Assembly (NCBI GenBank): GCA_001769805.1
Contig: MEPO01000003.1
Span: forward strand, 62,001 to 126,000
DNA: 64,000 bases
Origin: Bdellovibrionales bacterium GWA1_52_35
GTDB taxonomy: Bacteria; Bdellovibrionota; UBA1018
Direction: 5' to 3'
The first letter of the stretch is position 1; each line of letters opens with the position of its first letter. Positions 36,831 through 46,941 of the stretch are shown in pieces. The position numbers and the translations under genes are program-made. The notes beneath the pieces are model-generated. The model ran no database searches. It saw only the letters and a list, made by a program, of their open reading frames with translations, and was not told the origin of the DNA.

Positions 36831-38044
36831 TTCCAGTCCCTCACACATTTTCTGTCGCCAATGAAAATTTCTTTCGGAGCATTCGGATCCAGTGCCCACT
36901 TGATCCGCTGCAGGCCCTCGGTGATTTCCTTGATCGATCCGCAGTAGCTTAAACGGAGATGTCCTTCCATTCCGAATTCCTTGCCGGGCACGGTCACGAC
37001 CAGCGCCCGCTCGAGTAGCATGTTCGAGAGCGCCTCGGAGCTGCGGTTATAATGGGAGAAGTCCGGCAGGCAATAGAACGTGCCGCCGGGCTTGATGCAG
37101 TGAACGCCGTCAAAAGATTGGAGCTCCTTCATCATGATATTGCGTGAATTCTCGAGGGTCATGTTGAGACTCTTGGTCACGCTCTGCATTCCCGTAAGGG
37201 CGCCGATTGCGGCAGATTGCAAAAGCGCTGAAGGACAGGAAACGGTCTGACCCTGAATATTGGTCATCACTTCAATGAGCGGCTTGGGAGCGATGACCCA
37301 GCCGATTCTGAATCCTGTCATACCATAAAGCTTCGAAAGGCCATTGATGACGATAAGGCGGGAATTCTCAGACTGGTCTTTGGCATACTGATACGGCGAA
37401 ACGGCTTCATTACCGTCGAAGATGAGCTTGTGATAAATATCATCCATGATGAGGAAGATTTTTTTGTTTTCGCAAAGCTCGACCACACCTTTGACAAATT
37501 CGGCCGAATAGACTGCCCCTGAGGGGTTGTTCGGACTGTTGATAATGACGGCTTTGGTGTTTGAGGTGATGGCAGCGGCGATTTCGGAAATTTTAGGTTC
37601 GAAACGTCCGTCCAGCGGTTTGACGATGACGGGAACGCCGTAGACCATTTTCACCATTTCGGGATAGCTGACCCAGTAAGGAGCGGGAATGATGACTTCG
37701 TCCTGCGGATTAATGATTGCGAGAAAGAGCGAGTAAAGAGCGGCCTTGGCTCCCGGAGCCACCATGACGTTCTGCGGGCCGATGACTTTGCCGTAATTGT
37801 CTTCGGTGTAGCGGATTATGGCTTTCTTCAGAGCCGGAATGCCGTCGGTCGGCGTGTACTTCACTTCTGCGGAAGTCAGCTTGGCGGACGCGGCGAGAAT
37901 CGCATCGATCGGCGTTTTGATTTTCGGCTCGCCCGTCCCGAGATGAATAACGGCCTGCCCCTGTTCGCGGAGCAGTGCCGCTTTCTCATTCAGCTTGAGT
38001 GTCGGAGAGGTAGCAATTGTTTTCGCCAGATGACTGATGCTCAT
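36827..38044 (-). CDS. Class I aminotransferase, aspartate aminotransferase-like
   Basis: 405 residues from ATG 38044 (GGGGGA upstream). Pyridoxal-phosphate enzyme of fold type I: SPNNPSGAVYS, DDIYHKLIFDG and the PLP Lys in NGLSKLYGMTGFRIGW. Resembles bacterial class Ib aspartate aminotransferases, which feed oxaloacetate to PEPCK. Overlaps pckA by four bases, so the pair is translationally coupled: transamination followed by gluconeogenic carboxykinase. Confidence 0.9.
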   Translation of the reverse strand: MSISHLAKTIATSPTLKLNEKAALLREQGQAVIHLGTGEPKIKTPIDAILAASAKLTSAEVKYTPTDGIPALKKAIIRYTEDNYGKVIGPQNVMVAPGAKAALYSLFLAIINPQDEVIIPAPYWVSYPEMVKMVYGVPVIVKPLDGRFEPKISEIAAAITSNTKAVIINSPNNPSGAVYSAEFVKGVVELCENKKIFLIMDDIYHKLIFDGNEAVSPYQYAKDQSENSRLIVINGLSKLYGMTGFRIGWVIAPKPLIEVMTNIQGQTVSCPSALLQSAAIGALTGMQSVTKSLNMTLENSRNIMMKELQSFDGVHCIKPGGTFYCLPDFSHYNRSSEALSNMLLERALVVTVPGKEFGMEGHLRLSYCGSIKEITEGLQRIKWALDPNAPKEIFIGDRKCVRDWK

Positions 38045-38260
38045 GAACGTAAGTCCCCCGCGGGTGTAGTTCCCAGAGATTATTGAAGATTGAGAGTGGT
38101 CCAAAATTAATCAATATTCTCCGCGAAGTCAATGAATGCAAAGACTGCCCTTGTGCTGCCAAAAACCGGGAGATCATTTAGGTTTTTCCTAACCATTAAT
38201 TTCTTGCTAGCAATGACGCGCCGTGTTACTGGTTGCGCAACTTTGGAACGGAGAACCCCA

Positions 38261-38749
38261 ATGAAGTCCTTAATAACGATTGCTGTTCTGACTCTTTTTG
38301 CCTTTACTGCTGATGCGGCCCCCCTGGTAATCCCGTCTCTTTCTCAAACCGAAGCAAAGATAGACATAGCTCGCGTGATGGATTCCACGGTGCTCGGACA
38401 GAACGAGAGCAAGGACATTAAAGTCAGATTGATCACGGTGGATAACGGGAAAAGTACGGACGTCAGTCCGCGCTACAGACTTCTCCTGACGTATTTTCAC
38501 GCTGGAGAAACGAACAACGTTCAGACAGCCTTCGAGCTCGGCTCATTTTACGAAGTGCTCAAGACCAGCCGGGTGGGACCCGGAATCTACCGCGTTAATG
38601 TGAAGCAATGGACTGATTCGGGCAAGTTCGAAAAAGTATCCCTCACGATCAACACGACTCAGGTGTTTATTGATGACAACAAGTTAATGCCCGAAGAGTT
38701 CCAGGATCCTTACTTCAGTTCCTCAATTTCCGTTGAGCAGTCGAACTGA
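38261..38749 (+). CDS. Exported protein of unknown function
   Basis: 162 residues from ATG 38261 (GGAG upstream); a frame opening at 38132 lacks a signal at its start. Signal peptide ends AFTADAA. The rest has a beta-rich pattern. Stop immediately adjoins the stop of convergent actF. No family recognised. Confidence 0.55.
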   Translation: MKSLITIAVLTLFAFTADAAPLVIPSLSQTEAKIDIARVMDSTVLGQNESKDIKVRLITVDNGKSTDVSPRYRLLLTYFHAGETNNVQTAFELGSFYEVLKTSRVGPGIYRVNVKQWTDSGKFEKVSLTINTTQVFIDDNKLMPEEFQDPYFSSSISVEQSN

Positions 38750-39613
38750 TCACGGAGCTATCATCCAGTATTGATCGAAGACTCTTCCCAGCAGAATAAT
38801 AATGCAGACCGCCTTCAGAAGGCGGGGTGAATCTTTGACTGATCGGAAGAGCAGGGCCATAAAAGGCACGGCAAAAGAAATTATGACGATTGCCTGAGCA
38901 ACAGTCCTCCAGTTGCCTTCGGTCCTTCGGATGAACCACGAAGTTTCCTCCGGCAACTGGCCCAACCAGATGATCAGATACTGGCTGAATGCGAGGTAAG
39001 ACCAAAGAAGTGTGAGCATCAGCAGGAGATTGCCCAGATCGCGCCCCAAGGATTTTCCAAGCAGGGGCGAAGTACCGGGTGCGGAGTGCTGTTGAAGATT
39101 CAAAGTGGATGGGATGAGTACAGCGAACGCCAGCGCACTCAAACCGCAGCTCACAAGGTATACTAGGCCGAGTTCACTCGAGTACCAGTGGGGCTCCAGA
39201 GTCATTATCCAGTCGATTGCCGCAAAGGAGACAGCGAAGCTGTGGATGAGAAGACCGATTGCTGCCAGTTTCTGGGTCGGCGCCCGGAGCAGAAAATAGG
39301 AAATTCCGGACCAGATCCCGAAGTAGGTAAGTGCGCGAAGCGCGAAAATCGGCAGGCTCAGGAAGACTGGATGAGTCGCATGCCGGGTGCTGACCCAGGG
39401 GAAGAGCTGATTCGCCCCGATGATCAGTGGAATGAACAGAATTGCCAGAATCGGCAGCAGACGAAGCGTTCTCTCCAGAGCGGGACGGAGTGCCTGCCCC
39501 CAATGACCTCCGGTTAAATGAAAGATCATCAGAAGTCCCAGACCGCCTAGCGGAATTTGAAGCACCAGGAGCCAGACCGTCAGATAAATATGTAAAAAGA
39601 AATCGATCGTCAT
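38750..39613 (-). CDS. actF: Alternative Complex III membrane subunit ActF (short form)
   Basis: 287 residues, about eight membrane segments. ActF is the second NrfD-like quinol-binding subunit. The segments HSFAVSFAAIDWIMTLEPHWYSSELG match family features. It is shorter than the roughly 400 residues I expect for ActF. Overlaps actE by four bases, so it closes the six-gene operon. Confidence 0.8.
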   Translation of the reverse strand: MTIDFFLHIYLTVWLLVLQIPLGGLGLLMIFHLTGGHWGQALRPALERTLRLLPILAILFIPLIIGANQLFPWVSTRHATHPVFLSLPIFALRALTYFGIWSGISYFLLRAPTQKLAAIGLLIHSFAVSFAAIDWIMTLEPHWYSSELGLVYLVSCGLSALAFAVLIPSTLNLQQHSAPGTSPLLGKSLGRDLGNLLLMLTLLWSYLAFSQYLIIWLGQLPEETSWFIRRTEGNWRTVAQAIVIISFAVPFMALLFRSVKDSPRLLKAVCIIILLGRVFDQYWMIAP

Positions 39614-40083
39614 TTCGAAACCTTCATTTGCTGCAAATGGAAAACCAGAGCCCAGCGATCTGAGGGGTTGATGCTGGCACCAAAGGGATGTTCTATCAGG
39701 CCACGTTTGAATATTGCCGAGAAGAGTGCCTCATCTTCTGAAAACTGTTTCGCAGTAAATGGTTTCAGACGAGCGAAACCGTGACGCGTGACCTGACCCT
39801 CTCCCGCGCCATTCTCGCCGTGGCAGGTGGCACAGAAGATCCGGTACCGCTCTTGCCCCCGCTTGAGAATCGCGGCAGAGGGAACCGGCTTGCGCTCCGA
39901 AAATTCCTGCTCTCGCGAAACCGTCCCGGAGGGGACCGGGCGCGCGGAACTGCTGTCGCTGAAAAACGATGTCGGTGCGTAGGCCAGAAATTTCGGCTGG
40001 GTCGCCATTCTTTGCTGGCAGCCTTGCAGAATAATTGAAGCGGTAATCAAGACAGTGACAGGTCCATACTGGTTCAAGTTCAT
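39610..40083 (-). CDS. actE: Alternative Complex III cytochrome c lipoprotein ActE
   Basis: 157 residues. A lipobox (SIILQGC) anchors it to the membrane, and one CxxCH haem site (FCATCHGENGAGEG) is present. In ACIII ActE is the mono-haem cytochrome c subunit that may pass electrons to soluble carriers or an oxidase. Overlaps actD and actF by four bases each. Confidence 0.88.
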   Translation of the reverse strand: MNLNQYGPVTVLITASIILQGCQQRMATQPKFLAYAPTSFFSDSSSARPVPSGTVSREQEFSERKPVPSAAILKRGQERYRIFCATCHGENGAGEGQVTRHGFARLKPFTAKQFSEDEALFSAIFKRGLIEHPFGASINPSDRWALVFHLQQMKVSK

Positions 40084-40673
40084 CGAAGTGGGACCTCCAC
40101 GAGATTGTAACCGGCCAGTCGCTCCAGCAGTCGAGTTGCGGCGGAGGTGGAGTAGAGCGGATCATTGGCTTTGATCACCAGAATGTATTGGGAATGCCGG
40201 GGTTTCCCATAGTTTGGATGAAAAAATATCGGATGATGAAGACGAGGAAGGCCATTGATGATCAGCATGCCGAAGACGGCTGCGACTCCTGCAAAAAGGA
40301 TGGTCATTTCGAAGGTGATCGGGATGAATGCAGGCCAGCTTGCATGGGGTCGACCGGCAACGGTCTGCGGATAATCCAATACCGCAGAATAGTATTGCAT
40401 ACCAAATCCCGTGCCCATTCCGATCAGTGCTGAAATGAGGGTTATTCCCGGAAGAAAGGAGGTACGGGATAATCCCCGCCCGGAGAACGAGGGGTCAATA
40501 ATCCCTGCGAGAGATTCAATATGAAACGGGGTGAAAGCCTCCATTTTTGTGAAACCGGCGTTTCGGGCACCCTTGGCAGCCAGCAGCAGGGCTTCCGGGC
40601 TTTTGAATTCGGCAGCCAATCCATACAGAGCGAACGGAGTGTTTTCCTGAGAGTCATTTATTGGTATTGGCAT
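40080..40673 (-). CDS. actD: Alternative Complex III subunit ActD (DUF3341)
   Basis: 197 residues with two membrane segments, the typical DUF3341 layout: N-terminal YGLAAEFKSPEALLLAA domain, membrane hairpin in the middle, C-terminal tail ending with LVEVPLR. Overlaps actC by 20 bases. Confidence 0.88.
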   Translation of the reverse strand: MPIPINDSQENTPFALYGLAAEFKSPEALLLAAKGARNAGFTKMEAFTPFHIESLAGIIDPSFSGRGLSRTSFLPGITLISALIGMGTGFGMQYYSAVLDYPQTVAGRPHASWPAFIPITFEMTILFAGVAAVFGMLIINGLPRLHHPIFFHPNYGKPRHSQYILVIKANDPLYSTSAATRLLERLAGYNLVEVPLR

Positions 40674-41976
40674 CGGATTTTTCCTCGCTCAGCAGCTTGC
40701 GCATTTCAGAAATGGAGATCGCCGGGATAAAGGCAAGGAACAGCAAAAATGCAAAGCCGAATAGCCCGATTGAGCCGAGTAAGGCTCCCCAGTCCCAAAC
40801 CGTCGGATAATACATTCCCCATCGGGAAGGCATAACATTGCGGTGAAGGCTGGTCACGATGATGACAAAACGTTCTGCCCACATTCCAAGCTGGATACCG
40901 AGGGAAACGCTCAGAAGAATTGCACCGTTTTTGCGGCATTTGGCGCTCCAGAAAAATTGCGGAAGGGCGACGTTGCACACGAGCAGTAACCAGAAGAGTG
41001 GCGCGTAAGGACCCAGCGCCCGGTTCACCCAGGTGAATTTCTCAAAAGAGCTGTTTGAATACCACGCGGTGAAGCCTTCCATTACGTAGCTGTAGGCGAC
41101 AATCAGGCCCGTAACGAGAATCAGCTTGGCGGCTTTGTCCAGATGAGCCTCGGTGATTAGATGCTTGAAACCGAAGTAGGTCCGCAGTGGCACGGCAATC
41201 GTCAGAACCATCGCGAACCCGGAAAAGATCGCTCCAGCGACGAAATACGGCGGAAAAATCGTTGAGTGCCAGCCCGGCACAATCGAGGCGGTGAAATCCA
41301 GGCTGACCACGCTGTGCACTGATACCACCAGTGCAGTGGCCAGTCCCGCGAGCAGAAGATAAACCACCTGATAGTGCTCCCAATGCCGTACGGAGCCGCG
41401 CCAACCCAGGGCGAAGATTCCGTAAAGAAACTGTTTCAGGCGTGAAGTGGTCTGATCGCGCAGGACTGCGAGATCCGGAATGAGCCCGACGTACCAGAAG
41501 AGCAGGGAAACCAGAAAATAGGTGGTCACAGCAAAAACATCCCATACCAGAGGGCTTCGCCACTGGGGCCAGGTCCCCATCGTATCTGGATAGGGAAGGA
41601 GCCAGTAAAGATACTGGGGCCTGCCCAAATGAAGAACAGGAAAAAGCCCGGCGCACGTCACCGCAAAAAGGGTCATTGCTTCGGCAAAGCGGTTGATCGA
41701 TGAACGCCAGTTCTGCCGCATCAGCAGAAGAAATGCGGAAATAAAAGTTCCAGCATGGCCGATTCCGATCCACCAGACAAAATTCGTGATGTCAAAACCC
41801 CAGACCACCGGAATATTGATTCCGAACACACCCACGCCTCGCGTGAACAGATAGTAGACTGTCAGTCCCAGCACCAGAAGCAGCAAGGAACTCAGCCCGA
41901 GCAATCCCAGGAATCCGCTGGACTTCTTGCGCAAAAGAACCCATTCGGAGATAATCGAAAGATCCTGCTCTTTCAT
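40654..41976 (-). CDS. actC: Alternative Complex III membrane subunit ActC (NrfD/PsrC-like)
   Basis: 440 residues and about ten membrane segments. NrfD-like quinol-oxidising subunit: GFDITNFVWWIGIGHAGTFIS is the conserved loop. Overlaps actB by four bases and actD by 20 bases. Confidence 0.92.
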   Translation of the reverse strand: MKEQDLSIISEWVLLRKKSSGFLGLLGLSSLLLLVLGLTVYYLFTRGVGVFGINIPVVWGFDITNFVWWIGIGHAGTFISAFLLLMRQNWRSSINRFAEAMTLFAVTCAGLFPVLHLGRPQYLYWLLPYPDTMGTWPQWRSPLVWDVFAVTTYFLVSLLFWYVGLIPDLAVLRDQTTSRLKQFLYGIFALGWRGSVRHWEHYQVVYLLLAGLATALVVSVHSVVSLDFTASIVPGWHSTIFPPYFVAGAIFSGFAMVLTIAVPLRTYFGFKHLITEAHLDKAAKLILVTGLIVAYSYVMEGFTAWYSNSSFEKFTWVNRALGPYAPLFWLLLVCNVALPQFFWSAKCRKNGAILLSVSLGIQLGMWAERFVIIVTSLHRNVMPSRWGMYYPTVWDWGALLGSIGLFGFAFLLFLAFIPAISISEMRKLLSEEKSDANTNK

Positions 41977-44738
41977 ATTTCCTCCTTTTCGATCCGTGCG
42001 AGATAGGTTGTGCGCGGGCGGGTACCCAATTCTTCCAGCATTCCATAGCTGCGAGGATTGTCCCGAAGCCGGGTCACATGGGCGGAGGGATCATTGAGAT
42101 TTCCAAATACAATGGCTTGCGTTGGGCATGCTGCCTGGCAGGCTGTTTTGACTTCACCATCCACGATCAGGCGACCCTGAGCGCCTGAAGCGATCTTCGC
42201 GGCATTCAGCCGCTGAACACAGTAGGTGCATTTTTCCATCACCCCCCGACTCCTGACACTGACGTTCGGATTGCGCTGGAGTTTCAGCGACTCTGTTTCT
42301 TCGTCCACGTACTTCAGGAAATTGAAGCGACGGACTTTGTAGGGGCAGTTGTTAGAGCAATACCGAGTTCCGACGCAGCGATTATAGACCATGTTATTGA
42401 TCCCGTCGTCATCGTGAGAAGTGGCGCCGGTCGGGCAGACAAGTTCACAGGGGGCGGTTTCACAATGCATGCAGGGAACCGGCTGGAAGTAGATTTTATT
42501 ACCTTGGGGTGCCTCTCCGTAATAGCGGTCAATTCTCAGCCAATGCATGGAGCGCCCTCGCTCGCACTGATCTTTCCCGACCGTCGGTATGTTATTCTCC
42601 GCTTGACATGCGATTACGCAGGCGCTGCAGCCGGTGCAGGCATTCAGGTTAATGCTCATTCCCCATTTATAGAGCGCATCTTTCAGGTCTGGATCCGGTG
42701 CCGACCTTTTGGGAGCGAGAAGGGGCGAGGCGTGGATCGGCTTGTGAGGCGCGTTTTTGCGAGTGGTTCGAATGAAGCTTGTTTCAGTTCCCGGCAGCAT
42801 CACCCCTTGCTCTTGCGTGGTGACCAGTGAAACTTTCGCCGCAGACGGGATCTTCTGCACGGTAGTGGAGGCATAACGGAAAGGGTGAGTGGATTGCTGG
42901 AGAACATAGGCATTGAAACCGTGACCGGAACCCACCGATCCCGCATGGGTGCGGCCATGGCCCAGGTGCAGGGTTCCCGTGTTTTCGCGCTGTCCGGGTG
43001 CAATCCAGATCGGGAGCTGAACGGGGGACGCGGAACCCGTGATTTGCACCGTATCACCATTTGCAAGAGACCAGCGCTTGGCGTCTTCCGGGCTGATCAT
43101 CAGGGCGTTGCCCCAAACCAGTTTTGAGAGGGGCTTTGGAAGTTCCTGTAGCCAGGCATTGTTCGCGTATCGGCCGTCATCCAGAGTGGGATCGGGTCTG
43201 AGAAATATTTCAAATTCCTGCGAATCGCTCTTCTCAGGCTCGACGAATTTGAGCATATCGGCTTTGGGTTTGACGCGCAGAAAAGACGCGCGGGTCTCCG
43301 CAATCACCCCTCTGCGAAGGGCTTCATGCCATTCCCGTTCGTTAAGATTTGACCAGGTTTCGCGCAAGAGCTCTCGGGCTGAACGTGAGTCGCCGGCAAG
43401 AGCGCCCAGCAACTGTAATTTGGATAGGGAGTTGAAAATCGGCTCAATCATCGGCTGGGTGAGACTGGCTGTTCCGTCGAAAGCCCGAGCGTCATCCCAT
43501 GATTCAAGTTCATGTTGTAGCGGGATATGCCAGTCGCAGAGTTCCGCGGACTCATCAGCGTAAAGACCCGCATGTATCTTATGCGGAACTTGCTTCAGAG
43601 CTTCCGCAAAATGCAGATCGGCTGGTGCAGCGTAAACCGGGTTCGAGTCCAGGATGAGAAGTGTTTCGATCTGACCAGTCATCATTTCGCGGCAAAGTTC
43701 GGTAAAGGCATGCAGTTTCGGGGGATTCACTTCGGGTGGCGCGATATATTCTATGGTTTTACCTATGTTCCCGAGTTCCGCGTTCAGCAGCTGAATTTTA
43801 GCGTGAACGGTTGCTGGCAGGTAATCACCGGCCAGAATGATGCTGCGACCTCGCTGCTTTCTGAGTTGAGCCAGAATAGGACGGAGGCGCGTTTTCATTA
43901 ATCCTGAGCCGAAATGGCCAGGGTCAGTGAGTATTTCCACGGCTTCTTGAAGCTCGCGAGAGTTTACCGGATAACAGCGATCGGAGTGAGCGCCAGTCAG
44001 TGACGGACTGCACTCAAAGGTGTAGAGTCTTCGGCTGGAATTTTCGCGCTCGATGACGAAATCATGGGCATGACGGAGGTTTGCGGGTCCCCGGTCGATA
44101 AAATCAGAGTCGAGGCTGATGACGAGGTCTGCGTTTTTGAAGTCGTAAACCGGTACTGTCGGGCGGCCCAACGCCCTGGCACAGCCTTCAGCGGAATTTC
44201 CCGGATTCAGTGGGTCGTAAGAAATCCAGCGCGCTTCCGGACTGCGCTTCAGAATTGAATGAATGAGCCGGGTCTGGGTGGGGGAGGTGATCCTTCCACT
44301 CAGAATTCTCAGCTTCGAAAGTGGATTTTTGAAGGAGGCCCTGAATTCACCCCAGGTGGCCTCCCTGACATGGCCTTCGCGTCGATAGCTGATGTGTTTG
44401 GAGCGATCCGGATCATAGAGATCCAGAATGCTTGCCTGCATGAATGCGTCGGTCGCCCCGAGGCTGGCTGGATGATCTGGATTGCCCTCTATTTTGGTGG
44501 GACGGCCCAGGTGGGTTTCAACCAGGATTCCTCTCCCATAGCCTTGTTGGGTCAGGGTGGAAGCAAAGAAGCGCGGAATTCCCGGAAGGGTGCCTTCGGG
44601 CTGACGGACATAAGGGATCGCGCGATTGAAAGGTTTGACACAACCTCCAAGTGCAGCCAGCACCAGCGGCGCACTCAGCACGCTCAGAAATTCACGACGA
44701 TTCAGATTTCCGTTCAGAAGCTCTTCTACCGATGACAT
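41973..44738 (-). CDS. actB: Alternative Complex III iron-sulfur subunit ActB
   Basis: 921 residues from ATG 44738, chosen because GAGGTG lies upstream and the N-terminus then begins with the twin-arginine motif NRREFLSVLS and a hydrophobic stretch ending ALGGC. The N-terminal ~600 residues are a molybdopterin-oxidoreductase-like fold that in ACIII lacks the cofactor. The C-terminal third has four Cys clusters (CTGCSACVIAC, CMHCETAPCELVC, CVGTRYCSNNC, CTYC with CQAAC) for three [4Fe-4S] and one [3Fe-4S] or similar. Overlaps the actA stop by 13 bases. Confidence 0.9.
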   Translation of the reverse strand: MSSVEELLNGNLNRREFLSVLSAPLVLAALGGCVKPFNRAIPYVRQPEGTLPGIPRFFASTLTQQGYGRGILVETHLGRPTKIEGNPDHPASLGATDAFMQASILDLYDPDRSKHISYRREGHVREATWGEFRASFKNPLSKLRILSGRITSPTQTRLIHSILKRSPEARWISYDPLNPGNSAEGCARALGRPTVPVYDFKNADLVISLDSDFIDRGPANLRHAHDFVIERENSSRRLYTFECSPSLTGAHSDRCYPVNSRELQEAVEILTDPGHFGSGLMKTRLRPILAQLRKQRGRSIILAGDYLPATVHAKIQLLNAELGNIGKTIEYIAPPEVNPPKLHAFTELCREMMTGQIETLLILDSNPVYAAPADLHFAEALKQVPHKIHAGLYADESAELCDWHIPLQHELESWDDARAFDGTASLTQPMIEPIFNSLSKLQLLGALAGDSRSARELLRETWSNLNEREWHEALRRGVIAETRASFLRVKPKADMLKFVEPEKSDSQEFEIFLRPDPTLDDGRYANNAWLQELPKPLSKLVWGNALMISPEDAKRWSLANGDTVQITGSASPVQLPIWIAPGQRENTGTLHLGHGRTHAGSVGSGHGFNAYVLQQSTHPFRYASTTVQKIPSAAKVSLVTTQEQGVMLPGTETSFIRTTRKNAPHKPIHASPLLAPKRSAPDPDLKDALYKWGMSINLNACTGCSACVIACQAENNIPTVGKDQCERGRSMHWLRIDRYYGEAPQGNKIYFQPVPCMHCETAPCELVCPTGATSHDDDGINNMVYNRCVGTRYCSNNCPYKVRRFNFLKYVDEETESLKLQRNPNVSVRSRGVMEKCTYCVQRLNAAKIASGAQGRLIVDGEVKTACQAACPTQAIVFGNLNDPSAHVTRLRDNPRSYGMLEELGTRPRTTYLARIEKEEI

Positions 44739-45289
44739 GCGGAGCACCTCGTGATCCGATGGCTTGTAATCGGGTCGGCTTTGCGATGACAGGCGAGGCA
44801 ATCTTTCATGTAGAAATCGCGAAACTTCCACGTCAAAGGCATTGCTTCCACGGGGCCATGGCATTCCGAGCATTTCACATCGCGGTTTACGTGCGCACTG
44901 TGGTTGAAATAGACGAAGTCTGGCAGAACATAAACGCGCTGCCACTGAAGGGGGATTCCGGAACGCAAGCTCTCGCGAACCGGTTCCAGAACTGCACTGT
45001 CTTTCCAGATCTGCGAATGGCAGCTCATGCAGATATCCGTACTGGGGAATCCTGCGTGAGCTGATACTTCTGCTGAAGTATGGCAATAGCGGCAATCGAC
45101 CCCGGTCGCCTCAATATGATGCTGATGATTGAAGGGCACGTCCTGCTCTGGCGCCAAGCCCACCCCGGTTTGGGACGAAGACCTTTGAAAAATGTGAAAA
45201 CCCCAGCCTGCCAGTGTGATCAGGAGGAGAGCGATGGGTATTCCCCATTGAATGAAAGTGCTGGTTTCCCGAGTGAAGATTTGAGGCAT
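44726..45289 (-). CDS. actA: Alternative Complex III pentahaem cytochrome ActA
   Basis: 187 residues. One N-terminal membrane helix (WGIPIALLLITLAGWGF), then five CxxCH motifs (CRYCH, CMSCH, CSECH, CLACH, CSACH), the pentahaem pattern of ActA. First gene of the operon actA-B-C-D-E-F, all in overlap, so the order and stoichiometry are set by coupling. The upstream 173 bases to the divergent gene should hold the promoter. Confidence 0.92.
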   Translation of the reverse strand: MPQIFTRETSTFIQWGIPIALLLITLAGWGFHIFQRSSSQTGVGLAPEQDVPFNHQHHIEATGVDCRYCHTSAEVSAHAGFPSTDICMSCHSQIWKDSAVLEPVRESLRSGIPLQWQRVYVLPDFVYFNHSAHVNRDVKCSECHGPVEAMPLTWKFRDFYMKDCLACHRKADPITSHRITRCSACHR

Positions 45290-45462
45290 AGCGGTTTACG
45301 GCCGCGCGGCAAATTGCAAACGCTATTCCAGTGTGTTCGCTGGGGGTCCAAATTCCTTCCGGCAGAGCATTGTAACTTTTTGTAATTGAAAACCCGGACT
45401 CAGGCTCCCGCTTCATTGCCGAAGTTCTGAATTCTCTTTATAAGCGGGGCAAGGAGACTGAT

Positions 45463-45885
45463 ATGAAAAAGCAGATGAACTTGTTTGTTATAGGTTTGGT
45501 GGCCCTTGTGAGTGTTCCGGGAATTGCTGCGGGTGACACAACTCGTCGATTCTCTTGCCTGATCAATAAACTGAATACGCTGGATATCGAGGTCAAATCG
45601 GTGGACGGGGAGATTCGGGAAGTCGATTTGCAGACCAGGATCTTTTCCGGGGAGCGGGAAGAGCACGTGGTCACGCTCTCCAAACCAATGTTGCGCGTCA
45701 TCGAATATGGGAACGTGATGATGGTGCAGGAGGACTTCGGCAGGAGTGGCTATGTATTTTTGCGTTTTGAAAAAAAATCCGCCACTCATTACGACGGACT
45801 GATTGATGTCAGCTACTTTCAAAATCGTTCATTCAACACGGGCGGAAATCTCATCTCTCTACCGTGCTTCAGTTATGAATCGTAA
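45463..45885 (+). CDS. Small exported protein of unknown function
   Basis: 140 residues, AAGGAG before the ATG. Signal peptide 1-23 (ending GIAAG). Mature part is beta-rich with two Cys, one near each end. No family recognised. Overlaps the convergent exported protein by 17 bases; divergent from actA. Confidence 0.55.
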   Translation: MKKQMNLFVIGLVALVSVPGIAAGDTTRRFSCLINKLNTLDIEVKSVDGEIREVDLQTRIFSGEREEHVVTLSKPMLRVIEYGNVMMVQEDFGRSGYVFLRFEKKSATHYDGLIDVSYFQNRSFNTGGNLISLPCFSYES

Positions 45886-46267
45886 TTCCGCCTTTATTGG
45901 GGATGGGGTCGCGATCCGTAAAGTGGATCAGAACTCCATCCTGCTGGAGAGGGTTGTCAAAGATATTCTCTACGGCGGAAACATCCGAAGCGCGATTCAT
46001 CCGAACCGCGATGCAATCGATCATGGGACCGATATAACGAAAGTCAGTGATCAGGGCGCCTGAGCGTTCCTCGCAGGAAGCTGTCGCAATGTATTTCACA
46101 TTGCGGATCTTCAGAAGCATGCTCATGTACTGCCTCTGGATCTTCAGGGCAAAGCCAGGAGCGGGAGCTGGTACCGGGGTCGGAGGCGAAAACAAAACCT
46201 CTCCGAAAAGTTGAGAAGAGGTCAGAAGCGTCGAGATCAGAAGCACAAAAATCGTGGTCTTTTTCAT
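45869..46267 (-). CDS. Small exported protein of unknown function
   Basis: 132 residues. Signal peptide 1-22 (FVLLISTLLTSSQLFG). A Pro-rich segment (PPTPVPAPAPG) precedes a region with two Cys. No family recognised. Similar size and layout to its convergent neighbour but without detectable sequence similarity by eye. Confidence 0.5.
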   Translation of the reverse strand: MKKTTIFVLLISTLLTSSQLFGEVLFSPPTPVPAPAPGFALKIQRQYMSMLLKIRNVKYIATASCEERSGALITDFRYIGPMIDCIAVRMNRASDVSAVENIFDNPLQQDGVLIHFTDRDPIPNKGGITIHN

Positions 46268-46424
46268 CTGAGCTCCTTCCTATATATTGGCACCGCACAT
46301 GTCAAATAGAGTCTGTTCCCAGGAATCTCGGTTTTTTTTGAGTTCTTGCTCACGTTTGGAGCCCATTAGTGATACAAGTCGGTCTGAAAAAGTGCGATTC
46401 CAGTACTGACAAGGAGTTAAGTTG

Positions 46425-46910
46425 ATGTTTCAAAGAAGTGTAACCCTATTATTGATTCTAAGTTCTGCATATTCCACCGCTTTTGCAGCAGATCACCCAA
46501 TATGGTTCGGCAATTTTACCGTTCAGATCACGCGAGCTGATTCGGCTCCTCCTTGCAATGACGCAAACCGCGTTCAGGATGGACGGGTCGAGTTCGACAG
46601 CTGGGCGCGCACCCGGTCAGTGATCTCTAACTTTTGCTTTGAGCTTTATGTTCCCGGGGCTACAGATCAGGTTGAGGCAGTTCCGGGGCAACTTGATGTC
46701 TATATCAATGCTCCCAATAAACATTCTGCTCGGTTTGTTGAAAAGCGCGGCAATAATTTTGTGTATTTGATCAACTTGCGGGATTTGGATCCGGTATTAC
46801 ATGGGATTTCCCCGAGCGGGAACGTCGAGCGGGAATTTGAATCAAAAATTTTTTATAATGGGATGACGACCGAAAACTCCGTGGTCAAAGTGAGCTTTGT
46901 CAATCGATAG
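46425..46910 (+). CDS. Exported protein of unknown function
   Basis: 161 residues from ATG 46425 (AAGGAG upstream; a TTG directly before is possible). Signal peptide ends SAYSTAFA. Mature part has a beta pattern and a pair of Cys. Third in a run of small exported proteins beside the respiratory operon. No family recognised. Confidence 0.55.
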   Translation: MFQRSVTLLLILSSAYSTAFAADHPIWFGNFTVQITRADSAPPCNDANRVQDGRVEFDSWARTRSVISNFCFELYVPGATDQVEAVPGQLDVYINAPNKHSARFVEKRGNNFVYLINLRDLDPVLHGISPSGNVEREFESKIFYNGMTTENSVVKVSFVNR

Positions 46911-46941
46911 GCTTTACACGGGCTTCCGGCTGGAGCAACGT

